Assembly: GCA_016192825.1 (NCBI GenBank)
Contig: JACPTK010000014.1
Location: 1-35,776, forward strand
DNA from: Betaproteobacteria bacterium
GTDB taxonomy: Bacteria; Pseudomonadota; Gammaproteobacteria; Burkholderiales; SG8-41
Direction of reading: 5' to 3'
Length of the DNA stretch: 35,776 nucleotides
The translations under genes and the position numbers were made by a program. Positions 14,851 through 23,686 of this stretch are shown here, in pieces. The notes below the pieces were generated by a model. The model did no database searches and was not told where the DNA came from. It saw only the letters and a program-made list of their open reading frames with translations. The first letter of the stretch is position 1. The number at the start of each line of letters is the position of its first letter.

Positions 14851-17544
14851 TTGAATCACAACCTCTTCGATTCCCTGCGGGAATTCGCGTTTGCCGGCAG
14901 GACCGGCCAGTATTACTCGCTGCCGGCTCTCGAGCAGGCGGGGCTGGACCGGATTTCGCGCCTGCCCGTCAGCCTGCGGATCGTACTCGAGTCGCTACTG
15001 CGCAATTGCGACGGCAAGCGCGTCACCGAGCAGCACGTGAGGACCTTGATGGCGTGGCGGCCGCAGGCCGAACGCAACGCTGAAATACCGTTCGTGGTCG
15101 CGCGCATCCTGCTGCAGGACATGTCGGGCACTCCGGCACTGCACGATTTCGCCATGTTACGCGCCACCGCGCAGCGCATGGGCGCCGACCCGGGCCGCGT
15201 CGAGCCGCTGGTGCCGGTAGACATGGTGGTCGATCACTCGGTCGAGGTCGACGTGCACAACGCGCCGGACGCGCTCGAGCGCAACATGGAGCTTGAATTT
15301 AAGCGCAACGCGGAGCGCTACCAGTTCCTGAAATGGAGCATGCAGGCGTTTTCCGGCCTCCGCGTCGTGCCGCCCGGCAACGGCATCTGCCACCAGTTGA
15401 ACCTCGAATACCTGGCGCGGAGCGTGTGCGAAAAGGACGGGGTGTACTACCCCGATACGCTGGTCGGAACCGATTCTCACACCACCATGATCAACGGCAT
15501 CGGCGTTGTCGGCTGGGGCGTCGGAGGCATCGAGGCAGAGGCTGCCATGCTCGGCCAGCCGATCTATTTCCTGATGCCCGATGTCGTCGGCGTGCACATG
15601 ACCGGCCGGCTGGGTCCCGGCGTCACTGCGACCGACCTGGTGCTGACAATCACCGAGCTGCTGCGCAAGGTGAACGTGGTCGGAAAGTTCATCGAATACT
15701 TCGGCGACGGCGCGGCATCGCTGTCCACGGCCGACCGCGCGGTGGTCGCCAACATGTCTCCCGATGCCGGCGCGACCATCGGCTTTTTCGCCGTCGACGA
15801 CAAGACCATCGAATTTCTGCGCGTCACGGGCCGCGACGCGGCCCGCGTGGAGATGATCGAGCGCTACCACCGCGCGCAGGGCCTGTTCGGCATCCCGAGC
15901 AAAGGCGACTGCGACTATACCCGGGTCATTGAGCTTGACCTGGCGAGCGTGAAGCCCAGTGTCGCCGGGCCGAGGCGCCCCCAGGACCGAATCGATCTCG
16001 GCGCGATAAAGGGCCGCTTTCAGGAACTGTTCGCGAAACCCGTCGCCGAAGGCGGCTACGGCAAGCCCGGCGAGGCGCTGGACCGGCGCCATTCCGCGGG
16101 GCCCGCCGACCTCGATGTCGGTCATGGCGATGTGCTGATCGCGGCTATCACCTCCTGCGCCAACACATCCAACCCGAACCTGTTGCTGGGGGCGGGCCTG
16201 CTGGCCAGGAAGGCAATCGAGAAGGGCCTCAAGGTCAATCCACGCGTCAAGACCTCGCTCGCGCCCGGCTCCAGGGTTTCCGCGGCCTACTTGCGCGACG
16301 CAGGGCTGTTGACCTACCTCGAAAAGCTGGGCTTCCACGTCGTCGCCTACGGCTGCACCACTTGCGCGGGTGCCTCGGGCCCGCTCGATACCGACATAGA
16401 GCGCACCGTGCGCAGCAACGATCTGGTTGCATGCGCCGTACTGTCGGGCAATCGCAACTTTGAGGCACGCATACACCAGAGCTTGAAGGCGAATTTTCTG
16501 ATGAGTCCGCCGCTGGTGGTCGCATTTGCGCTTGCCGGCAGCGTGAACATCGACATGACACGCGATGCGATCGGTAATGGAGCCGATGGCAGGCCGGTGT
16601 ATCTCAAGGATATCTGGCCCAGCGACGACGAAATCGCGGCGACGCTCGGCTACGCCAACAATACCGGCAACTTTCGCCGCGAATACCGCGATTTCGCGGG
16701 CGGCGTGAAATTGTGGCAGCAGGTTCCGGAGCGCAAGGGCGCCGTGTTCCGGTGGGAACCGCAATCGACCCACTTCAAGGAACCCCCATTTCTGGATGGA
16801 TTCAGCCTGACACCGCACCCTCTGGGCGAGATCAAGGCTGCGCGCGCGCTGGGGCTCTATGGCGATTCGATCACCACCGACCATATCGACTCGGTTGCCC
16901 CGATCAGGCTGAATTCTCCCGCCGGCCAGTGGCTGCAGAGCCGGGGCATTGCACCGGCCGACTTCGGCAATTTCGGCGTGCGGCGGTGCAATCACGAGGT
17001 GCTTGTGCGGGGAACGTTTACCAACGTGCGTATCAGGAACCTGATGGCACCCGGCACCGAGGGCGGCGTGACGGTCCACCAGCCTTCGGGCGAGACAATG
17101 GCGGTGTTCGACGCTTCGGCGCGCTATCGAAAAGACGGCGTCCCGCTGGTCGTATTTGGAGGCGAGGACTACGGCACCGGCTCCGCGCGCGACGGGGCCG
17201 CGAAGGGCACCATGCTCCTCGGGATCAAGGCGGTCATTGCGCGCAGCTTCGAGCGCATTCACCGCTCCAATCTGATTGGCATGGGCGTGCTGCCGTGCCA
17301 GTTCAAGGACGGCAGCTCCTGGCGCAATCTCGGCATCGACGGCAGCGAAACCTTCGATTTGCTCGGCATCCCGGACAAGGTCAAGCCGATGCAGGATGTG
17401 ACTCTCGTCATAAACCGCAACGATGGAACGTCACGACATGCGGTGCTGCGGCTTCGCGTGGACACGGCGATAGAAGCAGAATATCTGCGGCACGGGGGCA
17501 TACTGCCGTACGTTTTGCGCGAGATACTGGCTGCCGCTAACTGA
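14851..17544 (+). CDS. Divergent aconitase A-type hydratase
   Basis: A large [4Fe-4S] hydro-lyase of the AcnA/IRP family, 897 residues from the TTG at 14851. Cluster cysteines C436, C502 and C505 are present and fall within one residue of E. coli AcnA numbering, which supports this start; a GTG at 14779 in the same frame would overlap the preceding gene. Several active-site motifs differ from housekeeping aconitase: SCANTSNP for [18 protein letters not shown] for [19 protein letters not shown] for NRNFEGR.HP, and GTGSARD (778 region) for GSGSSRD. The base serine and the Arg residues of NRNFE.R remain. I infer hydration or isomerisation of a tricarboxylate other than citrate. The stop is 19 bp before the next gene. 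Confidence 0.88.
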   Translation: MNHNLFDSLREFAFAGRTGQYYSLPALEQAGLDRISRLPVSLRIVLESLLRNCDGKRVTEQHVRTLMAWRPQAERNAEIPFVVARILLQDMSGTPALHDFAMLRATAQRMGADPGRVEPLVPVDMVVDHSVEVDVHNAPDALERNMELEFKRNAERYQFLKWSMQAFSGLRVVPPGNGICHQLNLEYLARSVCEKDGVYYPDTLVGTDSHTTMINGIGVVGWGVGGIEAEAAMLGQPIYFLMPDVVGVHMTGRLGPGVTATDLVLTITELLRKVNVVGKFIEYFGDGAASLSTADRAVVANMSPDAGATIGFFAVDDKTIEFLRVTGRDAARVEMIERYHRAQGLFGIPSKGDCDYTRVIELDLASVKPSVAGPRRPQDRIDLGAIKGRFQELFAKPVAEGGYGKPGEALDRRHSAGPADLDVGHGDVLIAAITSCANTSNPNLLLGAGLLARKAIEKGLKVNPRVKTSLAPGSRVSAAYLRDAGLLTYLEKLGFHVVAYGCTTCAGASGPLDTDIERTVRSNDLVACAVLSGNRNFEARIHQSLKANFLMSPPLVVAFALAGSVNIDMTRDAIGNGADGRPVYLKDIWPSDDEIAATLGYANNTGNFRREYRDFAGGVKLWQQVPERKGAVFRWEPQSTHFKEPPFLDGFSLTPHPLGEIKAARALGLYGDSITTDHIDSVAPIRLNSPAGQWLQSRGIAPADFGNFGVRRCNHEVLVRGTFTNVRIRNLMAPGTEGGVTVHQPSGETMAVFDASARYRKDGVPLVVFGGEDYGTGSARDGAAKGTMLLGIKAVIARSFERIHRSNLIGMGVLPCQFKDGSSWRNLGIDGSETFDLLGIPDKVKPMQDVTLVINRNDGTSRHAVLRLRVDTAIEAEYLRHGGILPYVLREILAAAN

Positions 17545-17563
17545 AAATGGAGGCGAGAGAATA

Positions 17564-19336
17564 GTGAGAATAATCGAAGTCCCACGGGAAAGTCCGACCT
17601 CGTCCGTTTGGGGCAGTGACATAGCGGCTGAGATGCTGCGTGCCCTCGGCATCAAATTTATCGCGCTCAATCCGGGGGCAAGTTACCGCGGCCTGCATGA
17701 CAGCCTGGTGAATCGTCTGGGCAATCGCGATCCTCAGATGCTGCTGTGCCTGCATGAGGATCACGTCGTATCGATCGCCCATGGCTATGCCAAGGCAAGC
17801 GATGAGATGATGGCTTGTGCATTGCATAGTAATGTCGGCCTGCTGCACGGTCTTATGGGGATCTATAACGCATGGTGCGACCGCATGCCGATGCTGGTGA
17901 TCGGCGCCACCGGGCCGGTGGAAATGGAGAAGCGCAGACCCTGGATCGACTGGATTCACACCGCGAAGGACCAAGGCGCCCTGCTGCGTAATTTTTCCAA
18001 ATGGGACGATGAGCCCCGTTCGCCCGAAGGCATCGTGGAAGCGTTTCTGCGCGCCGCCCAGATGAGCCGGGCCACGCCGCGCGCGCCGGTCTACGTCTGT
18101 CTCGACGCCGGCCTCCAGGAGCAGGCTCTCCCCAGGCCGGTGACGATTCCGGATCCGGCGCGCTTCAACTGCCCCGCTGAGCCGAGCGCTTCCACTGGCC
18201 AGGTATCCCAGGTGGTTGAATTGCTCGCGAACGCGCGCAGACCGCTGATCTTCATGGGCCGCGTATCCCGCAGCCGGGACGCTTGGGATCGCCGAGTGCG
18301 GCTTGCGGAGACGCTTGGCGCCTCGGTCCTGACATCCGTGCGCGAGCGCTCCGCTTTTCCGACCGACCATCCGCTGCATGCAGCAACGCCTTTTTTCTGG
18401 CTCTCGAAACGCGCCAGGGAAGTCGTCGCCGAGGCCGATTGCATCCTGAGCCTCGACTGGCCCGACCTCAACGGTACGCTGCAACAGACCACGCGCAATA
18501 CGGCGGCTGTCGCCGCAAAGATTGCCCATGTGTCGTTAGACAGCCTGCTTCACAATGGCTGGAGCATGGATTATTTTGGCTTGCCGCCGCTCGACGTGTC
18601 GGTTCTTTCCGGTTCCGATACATTCGTCGGCCAGCTACTGCCCGCGCTGAAGGAGCGTCTCGGAGGCAAGGACAAGTGGGACGGCGCCAGCCGTAATGTC
18701 GCGCCTCAGCCTGAATACAGCGAGGGCGCCGCGAAAGAAATCGCCCCGCGGGACGTGGAAGTGGCACTCGCGAAAGCGCGTGGCTCGCGAAAATTCACGC
18801 TCGCGCACGTGACTATCGGCTGGGCTGGTGACGCCTATCATTTCCGCGATCCGCTCGACTTTCTCGGTCATGACGGAGGCGCCGGGCTGGCTGCTGGCGC
18901 CGGCATTACCGTGGGCGCCGCGCTCGCGCTAAAGCAGAGCGGCCGCGTGGTGGTCTCGGTTCTCGGCGACGGCGACTTCCTGCAGGGCGCCACCGCGCTG
19001 TGGACTGCCGCACACTACCAGATTCCGGCGCTGTTCATCGTTTCCAACAACCGCTCCAATTTCAATGACGAGATCCATCAGGAGGCGGTAGCAAAAATGC
19101 GTAAACGCCCGGCGGAAAATCGCTGGATCGGCCAGCGCATTGACGAACCGCCCGTGGATATCGCCGCCCTTGCCCGCGCACAGGGCGTTGAGGCCGAGGG
19201 TCCGGTCCGGACTGTGCCCGCGCTCGAAGTCGCGATCGAGAACGGCATGACTGCCGTGGCCGCCGGAAGGCCTTATCTGATTGATGCGTGGGTCAAGCCG
19301 GGATATGCGAATCCCCCCCTGTCGCGCGGTCATTGA
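17564..19336 (+). CDS. Thiamine diphosphate-dependent decarboxylase-like enzyme
   Basis: A 590-residue member of the acetolactate synthase/benzoylformate decarboxylase superfamily. The N-terminal PYR domain has the cofactor-activating glutamate E65 in LLCLHEDHVVSIAHGYAK. The C-terminal domain has the metal and ThDP motif GDGDFLQG (near 468) ending in SNNRSNFND. The family decarboxylates or carboligates 2-oxo acids. The aldehyde dehydrogenase immediately downstream suggests 2-oxo acid to aldehyde to acid, as in the benzoylformate route, but the substrate is unknown. The GTG start at 17564 follows GGAGG at somewhat long spacing. It is tightly linked to the aconitase gene and presumably co-transcribed. 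Confidence 0.87.
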   Translation: MRIIEVPRESPTSSVWGSDIAAEMLRALGIKFIALNPGASYRGLHDSLVNRLGNRDPQMLLCLHEDHVVSIAHGYAKASDEMMACALHSNVGLLHGLMGIYNAWCDRMPMLVIGATGPVEMEKRRPWIDWIHTAKDQGALLRNFSKWDDEPRSPEGIVEAFLRAAQMSRATPRAPVYVCLDAGLQEQALPRPVTIPDPARFNCPAEPSASTGQVSQVVELLANARRPLIFMGRVSRSRDAWDRRVRLAETLGASVLTSVRERSAFPTDHPLHAATPFFWLSKRAREVVAEADCILSLDWPDLNGTLQQTTRNTAAVAAKIAHVSLDSLLHNGWSMDYFGLPPLDVSVLSGSDTFVGQLLPALKERLGGKDKWDGASRNVAPQPEYSEGAAKEIAPRDVEVALAKARGSRKFTLAHVTIGWAGDAYHFRDPLDFLGHDGGAGLAAGAGITVGAALALKQSGRVVVSVLGDGDFLQGATALWTAAHYQIPALFIVSNNRSNFNDEIHQEAVAKMRKRPAENRWIGQRIDEPPVDIAALARAQGVEAEGPVRTVPALEVAIENGMTAVAAGRPYLIDAWVKPGYANPPLSRGH

Positions 19337-19450
19337 CCAGCCACCGGGGAATCGGGACAGTTTTCGTGACGGCGACTGTATTCACGGCGCACTACTCGCG
19401 CCTGCATTCGCCGAATTGCCGTTAACTGCAATTAGACCAGGCATTCCATC

Positions 19451-20938
19451 ATGCAAAAAAGAGACACCGCACCGCCCGAACAATTCAAGATGTATATCGG
19501 CGGGAATTGGGTCGGCGCATCGGATAGCCGCACGCTGAACAGTACAAATCCCTATACCCAGCAGATTTGGGCCAGCGTCCCGGACGCGTCTGCGGAAGAT
19601 GTCAACACCGCTATCAACGCCGCACGCGATGCGTTTGACAACGGCCCATGGCGCCAGACCACGCCGCAGCAGCGCGCCGCCACGATGCGCAAACTCGGCG
19701 AACTGATCGCGCGTGATGCCGAAAAAATGGCAAGAATCGAGTCCACCGATAATGGCAAACTGCTGCGGGAAATGGTGGCGCAATGGCGTTATATGCCGGA
19801 ATGGTTTCACTATTTCGCCGGTCAGGCTGCCCGGGAGTGGGGCGCAGTTCTTCCGAGCGACAAACCGAATTTCATCGCCTTCACCCGCAAAGAGCCGATT
19901 GGCGTTGTTGCGGCGATCACGCCGTGGAACTCACCGGTCCTGCTGATGATCTGGAAGCTGGCGCCGGCATTGGCCGCAGGCTGCACCTTCATCGTCAAGC
20001 CGTCGGAGCATACGCCGGTGTCAACGCTTGCATTTGCGAAGCTGGTTGAAGAGGCAGGTATTCCGCCCGGCGTTTTCAATGTCCTGACCGGCGGCCCCGA
20101 CGTCGGCCGGCAACTGGTGTCCGACCCTCGCGTAGACAAGATCGCATTTACTGGTTCCGATAGCGTCGGCAAGGCAATCGCCCGTGCCGCGGCCGACAAT
20201 TTCACGCGCGTGTCGCTCGAACTCGGCGGGAAATCGCCACAAATCGTATTTGACGACTGCGACCTGGAGGCCGCTGCCAACGGAATCATGTCCGGCATTT
20301 TTGCGGCGACCGGGCAAACCTGCATGGCCGGCTCGCGCCTGATCGTCCAGCGCTCGGTGCACGATGAAATCGTGCGCCGCCTGCTGGAGCGCGTTAAGAC
20401 CATCCGCTTGGGTGATCCGATGGCTCCACAAACGGAGATGGGACCGGCGGCGACCGAGTTCCAGTTTCAGAAGGTCTTGTCTATGGTCAAAGCGGCAAGA
20501 GCCGAGGGCGCGACCATCGCCTACGGCGGCGAGCAGGCGTCATTAGGCGGGTTCTTTGTGCTGCCGACCATACTGACCGGTGTTACCAATGACATGACAA
20601 TTGCTCGCAATGAAGTGTTCGGGCCGGTCCTGTCGGTCTTGACCTTCGATACCGAAGACGAAGCGATCAGGCTGGCGAACGACACCCGCTACGGGTTGGC
20701 AGCAGGCATCTGGACCCTGAATGTGCAGCGCGCTCATCGCGTTGCCGCCAAGGTGCGGGCCGGCTCGGTATGGATCAATGCCTATCGGACGTTCGGTCCC
20801 TATGCGCCGTTCGGCGGATTCAAGCATAGCGGGATCGGCCGTGAAAATGGCCATGAAGGAATGGCTGAATACCTCGAAACCAAGTCGGTCTGGATTGAGC
20901 TTACCGGCAAGCTGCGCGATCCGTTCACCATCGGGTGA
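19451..20938 (+). CDS. NAD(P)-dependent aldehyde dehydrogenase
   Basis: A 495-residue aldehyde dehydrogenase. It has the cofactor segment ITPWNSPV, the general-base glutamate E257 in LELGGKSP, and the catalytic cysteine C291 in ATGQTCMAGS; the late NEVFGPVLSV and FGGFKHSGIGRE are also present. It oxidises an aldehyde to the acid, most plausibly the aldehyde made by the preceding ThDP enzyme. The intergenic gap is about 115 bp and no strong Shine-Dalgarno is seen before the ATG at 19451. It is the last gene of the plus-strand cluster and is convergent with the next Bug gene; a GC-rich hairpin separates the two. Confidence 0.95.
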   Translation: MQKRDTAPPEQFKMYIGGNWVGASDSRTLNSTNPYTQQIWASVPDASAEDVNTAINAARDAFDNGPWRQTTPQQRAATMRKLGELIARDAEKMARIESTDNGKLLREMVAQWRYMPEWFHYFAGQAAREWGAVLPSDKPNFIAFTRKEPIGVVAAITPWNSPVLLMIWKLAPALAAGCTFIVKPSEHTPVSTLAFAKLVEEAGIPPGVFNVLTGGPDVGRQLVSDPRVDKIAFTGSDSVGKAIARAAADNFTRVSLELGGKSPQIVFDDCDLEAAANGIMSGIFAATGQTCMAGSRLIVQRSVHDEIVRRLLERVKTIRLGDPMAPQTEMGPAATEFQFQKVLSMVKAARAEGATIAYGGEQASLGGFFVLPTILTGVTNDMTIARNEVFGPVLSVLTFDTEDEAIRLANDTRYGLAAGIWTLNVQRAHRVAAKVRAGSVWINAYRTFGPYAPFGGFKHSGIGRENGHEGMAEYLETKSVWIELTGKLRDPFTIG

Positions 20939-21085
20939 TCCGCTCGGGACGATTTCGAAGGGACCCGGTGCCGCCTCCCGGAAATACGCGACGCAGTCGC
21001 GCCGGACGTTACACGTCGGTAACGAAGTAACACCCACCAACTCGCCCGGCCATCCGCACTGAGGCGGCTGGCGTTCGGCGGCTCA

Positions 21086-21121
21086 CCCTCACCCCCGCCC
21101 CTCTCCCGAGCGGAGAGGGGG
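21086..21121. terminator. GC-rich palindrome between convergent genes
   Basis: CCCCTCTCC and GGAGAGGGG pair around CGAGC at about 21099-21120, between the convergent aldehyde dehydrogenase and Bug genes. The 35 bases 21086-21120 are the exact reverse complement of 446-480. There is no T tract, so this is a REP-like palindrome that may act as a bidirectional terminator or mRNA stabiliser. Confidence 0.55.
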
Positions 21122-21135
21122 AGGTTCAAAGGAGC

Positions 21136-22143
21136 TTATTCAAGCTTGATACCCGCAGCCTTGATGACCTTGTCCCACTTCACGATTTCAGACCGGATAT
21201 AAGCGCTGAACTCGTCGGGCGTATTGCCAATGATGTCCAGCCCCTGGTCGTCCAGCCGGGTTTTCACATCGGGCGTCGCCAGCGCCTTCGACACTTCGGT
21301 GCTGAGCCGGATCACGATGGGGCGCGGCGTCTTGGCGGGCGCGAGCACGCCGTACCAGGTGCTGGCTTCATATCCCGGCAGCCCGGCTTCAGCCACGGTT
21401 GGCAGCGAGGGCAATGCCGAACTGCGCTTGCTGCCGGTGACCGCCAGCGGGCGCAGCTTGCCGGCTTTGATGTGCGGCAGCATCGCCAGCGCGGAACTGA
21501 ACATGACCGACACCCTGCCTGCCACGAGATCGGTCACGCCCAGATTGGCGCCTTTGTACGGCACATGGACCATTTCCACGCCCGCCATCGTGCTGAACAG
21601 GGCGCCGGCGAGGTTCGAAATATTGCCCACCCCGGAAGAGGGATACATCAGTTCACGGGGTTTGGACTTCGCAAGAGCTATCAGCTCCTTGACGGTGGTC
21701 GCCCGCACCGAGGGATGCACCACCACAATCAGCGGCGAACCGGCGACGAGCGCCACCGGCGCGAAGTCATTGGGCGAATACGGGATTCTGGGATAGAGAG
21801 ACACATTGATCGCCACCGAGCTGCTGGTCATGATCAGCGTATAACCGTCGGGCGCGGCCTTGGCCACGATGTCCATGCCGATCATGGTGTTCGCACCCGG
21901 CCGGTTGTCGACGATGAAAGTCTGCCCCATGCTGCGGCCCATGGCCTGCGTCACCAGGCGCGAAATGGTATCGTTGCCGCCCCCTGGAGCAAATGGCGAC
22001 ACGAAGCGGATGGGACGAACCGGGTAATCGCCGCTCGCCGCCGCCAGCACTGCCGGTGCCGCCAGTATGCTGCACAGGCCGAGGATTACGCCCGCCATCG
22101 CGGACCACGGCGTTCGATTGTTGGCATCTCGATAAGCAATCAT
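21136..22143 (-). CDS. Bug family tripartite tricarboxylate receptor (TctC)
   Basis: A 335-residue periplasmic binding protein. The N-terminal hydrophobic stretch AMAGVILGLCSILAAPAVLAA is a signal peptide, followed by YPVRPIRFVSPFAPGGGNDT, VDNRPGANTMIG and APDGYTLI. I chose the ATG at 22143 (MIAYRDANN) because GGAAGC lies upstream and the signal peptide then has normal length; the same frame extends to 22248 without similarity. It lies about 100 bp downstream of an alpha/beta hydrolase gene on the same strand, so the two probably form a small uptake-plus-hydrolysis unit. The ligand is unknown. Confidence 0.92.
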   Translation of the reverse strand: MIAYRDANNRTPWSAMAGVILGLCSILAAPAVLAAASGDYPVRPIRFVSPFAPGGGNDTISRLVTQAMGRSMGQTFIVDNRPGANTMIGMDIVAKAAPDGYTLIMTSSSVAINVSLYPRIPYSPNDFAPVALVAGSPLIVVVHPSVRATTVKELIALAKSKPRELMYPSSGVGNISNLAGALFSTMAGVEMVHVPYKGANLGVTDLVAGRVSVMFSSALAMLPHIKAGKLRPLAVTGSKRSSALPSLPTVAEAGLPGYEASTWYGVLAPAKTPRPIVIRLSTEVSKALATPDVKTRLDDQGLDIIGNTPDEFSAYIRSEIVKWDKVIKAAGIKLE

Positions 22144-22244
22144 GGTGGCTTGCTTCCACGTAATTGGTACCACTTGACTCCAAGCGCCTCGTCGATCGTC
22201 AATCTTCACGCTCCCCTCTCCTCCTCCCTCTTCAGGTTCTTTCA

Positions 22245-23087
22245 TCACTCATGACAGTCCACGCCGTCATGCTGGGCCGCAAAGTACAGCAACTGGCGGG
22301 CACAGGCCGCTGGCTGGGTAAGGTGCAGGTTATGATAACGCGAGGGCAGGTGCACCAGCAGCAGATTGCGCACGTGCTTGCGCAGCAGCTCCTCCTGCTC
22401 GGGCGTGGTGATCGGGCCGTGCGAGGGATAAATAGTCAGCACCGGTGCCTCGATGCGCGAGAGATAGGGTGTGGTATCAATGCGTTTGGCCAGCCGCTGC
22501 ACGCCGATAAGGACGTTGACGTCGGTCTGGCCCTGATGCTGCGCGAACCACTCCATCAGGCCAGGATCGGTGCCGGGCGCGAAACGGTCGGCGGTGTTCT
22601 TCACGTCAGCCCAGCCGCGCGAGCCCAGCTTGCGCAGCGCGTCTTCCCACGACCCTTCGCCAAAGGTATAGCGCTGCTGTGATTCCGGGTTGAGATACAC
22701 CCGCGATGAAATCAGCGTGAGCGTGCGAAAACGCGCCGGCCGCTCGGCTGCGAACACCATGCCCAGTATTCCGCCCAGGGACTCGCCGCAGTAATGCACC
22801 GCCTCCGCACCCAGTGCGTCTGCCACCGCGTCAAAGTCTCCGAGAAAATCGGCAAGCTCCAGCTCCCGCTCCCAGTCGAAAGCCGTCGACGAGCGGCCCA
22901 TGCCGCGCAGATCCGGGCGCACGACCTTGTAGAAGCGAGACAAATACGGAATGCAGCGATACCAGAACTGCGAAGAGCGCCCGAAACCATGCTGCAGCCA
23001 GATGTACGGCGCGTTTCGCCAGGGATCGGTGTAATCGTCGATGACGTAATGCAGATCGGGCTTGTTGGGACGTTTGATGACCGGCAT
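22245..23087 (-). CDS. Alpha/beta hydrolase
   Basis: A 280-residue serine hydrolase resembling enol-lactonase and meta-cleavage hydrolases. It has the oxyanion-hole strand WLQHGFGRSS, DLRGMGRSS, and the nucleophile elbow CGESLGGILG (S103). A late acid strand LTIYPSHGPIT and the segment RYHNLHLTQP, which carries the catalytic histidine, complete the triad region. I chose the ATG at 23087 because GGAGGAG lies just upstream; the open frame to 23195 is unlike the family. The Bug receptor gene follows, which suggests cytoplasmic hydrolysis of an imported ester, lactone or amide. Confidence 0.9.
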   Translation of the reverse strand: MPVIKRPNKPDLHYVIDDYTDPWRNAPYIWLQHGFGRSSQFWYRCIPYLSRFYKVVRPDLRGMGRSSTAFDWERELELADFLGDFDAVADALGAEAVHYCGESLGGILGMVFAAERPARFRTLTLISSRVYLNPESQQRYTFGEGSWEDALRKLGSRGWADVKNTADRFAPGTDPGLMEWFAQHQGQTDVNVLIGVQRLAKRIDTTPYLSRIEAPVLTIYPSHGPITTPEQEELLRKHVRNLLLVHLPSRYHNLHLTQPAACARQLLYFAAQHDGVDCHE

Positions 23088-23211
23088 GTGCTGCTGTTCT
23101 CCTCCAGGCGACGGACCGACGCCAGAGCGGCCTGTTGAATGACAGGGCCCGACATTACACGTTTTTCCGGCCAAATACGCTACGCCTGTCGGCAAGCGGC
23201 GGCAAGAAATT

Positions 23212-23280
23212 GAGGGATGAGGAATGAGGGACCGTCACCCCCATCCCCGCCCTTCCCCCGTCAAGGGGGAAGGGAGATAA
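23212..23280. repeat. Intergenic palindrome with GATGAGG-type repeats
   Basis: GAGGGATGAGGAATGAGGG is followed by a C-rich/G-rich hairpin (CCCTTCCCCC/GGGGGAAGGG) near 23249-23274. It resembles the heptamer-arm elements elsewhere in the window, with only one arm developed. It lies between the hydrolase start and the 3' end of the Cys-rich protein gene. Confidence 0.5.
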
Positions 23281-23315
23281 CAGCGTTTCGCGCCGCGAGG
23301 ATCGCCTATTACGGT

Positions 23316-23618
23316 TCAATTCTGCGTTTCAGGGCAGCTCGGGACGATCTTGCACGTCCTGCTGATCACGTCAGGCTGGTTCGGCGGCTCGCAGAAGTTG
23401 TTCGGCTGGGCGTTGCATTGCGACTGGCCACCCTTGATGCAAGTGGTCTTGGTCTTGGCCTCGCCGTTGACGTCCCTATAGGCAACCGTGATGAAGCAAC
23501 TTCCAGTCGCTTGAGCAGTTCCGGTCTTTTCCTGGCCATAAGCCATGCCACCCTGTATGGCCGCAACGCTGCCGGCGAGCGCCACGATCGCGACCAGCGC
23601 AGACCGCACGAGTTTCAT
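23316..23618 (-). CDS. Small exported cysteine-rich protein
   Basis: A 100-residue protein with a clear signal peptide (MKLVRSALVAIVALAGSVAA...YGQ, about 1-28). The mature part holds six cysteines in ~70 residues (GSC, TTC, SQC, NFC, RTC, PSC), which suggests three disulfides in the periplasm or outside. I do not recognise a family. AGGAG lies eight bases before the ATG at 23618. It is a single-gene unit; the nearest neighbours are the MFS gene downstream on the same strand and the hydrolase unit. Confidence 0.72.
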   Translation of the reverse strand: MKLVRSALVAIVALAGSVAAIQGGMAYGQEKTGTAQATGSCFITVAYRDVNGEAKTKTTCIKGGQSQCNAQPNNFCEPPNQPDVISRTCKIVPSCPETQN

Positions 23619-23686
23619 AGGTTATCTCCTGGTCCTGAAGTCAAAATAGCTTAACGGATTAGCGGGCCGTTAACCAAGCGCAAAAG

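Noticed and set aside
15157..17262. 701-codon minus-strand open frame
   Set aside because: It lies wholly antisense to the aconitase gene, whose motifs are clear. It has no domain of its own.
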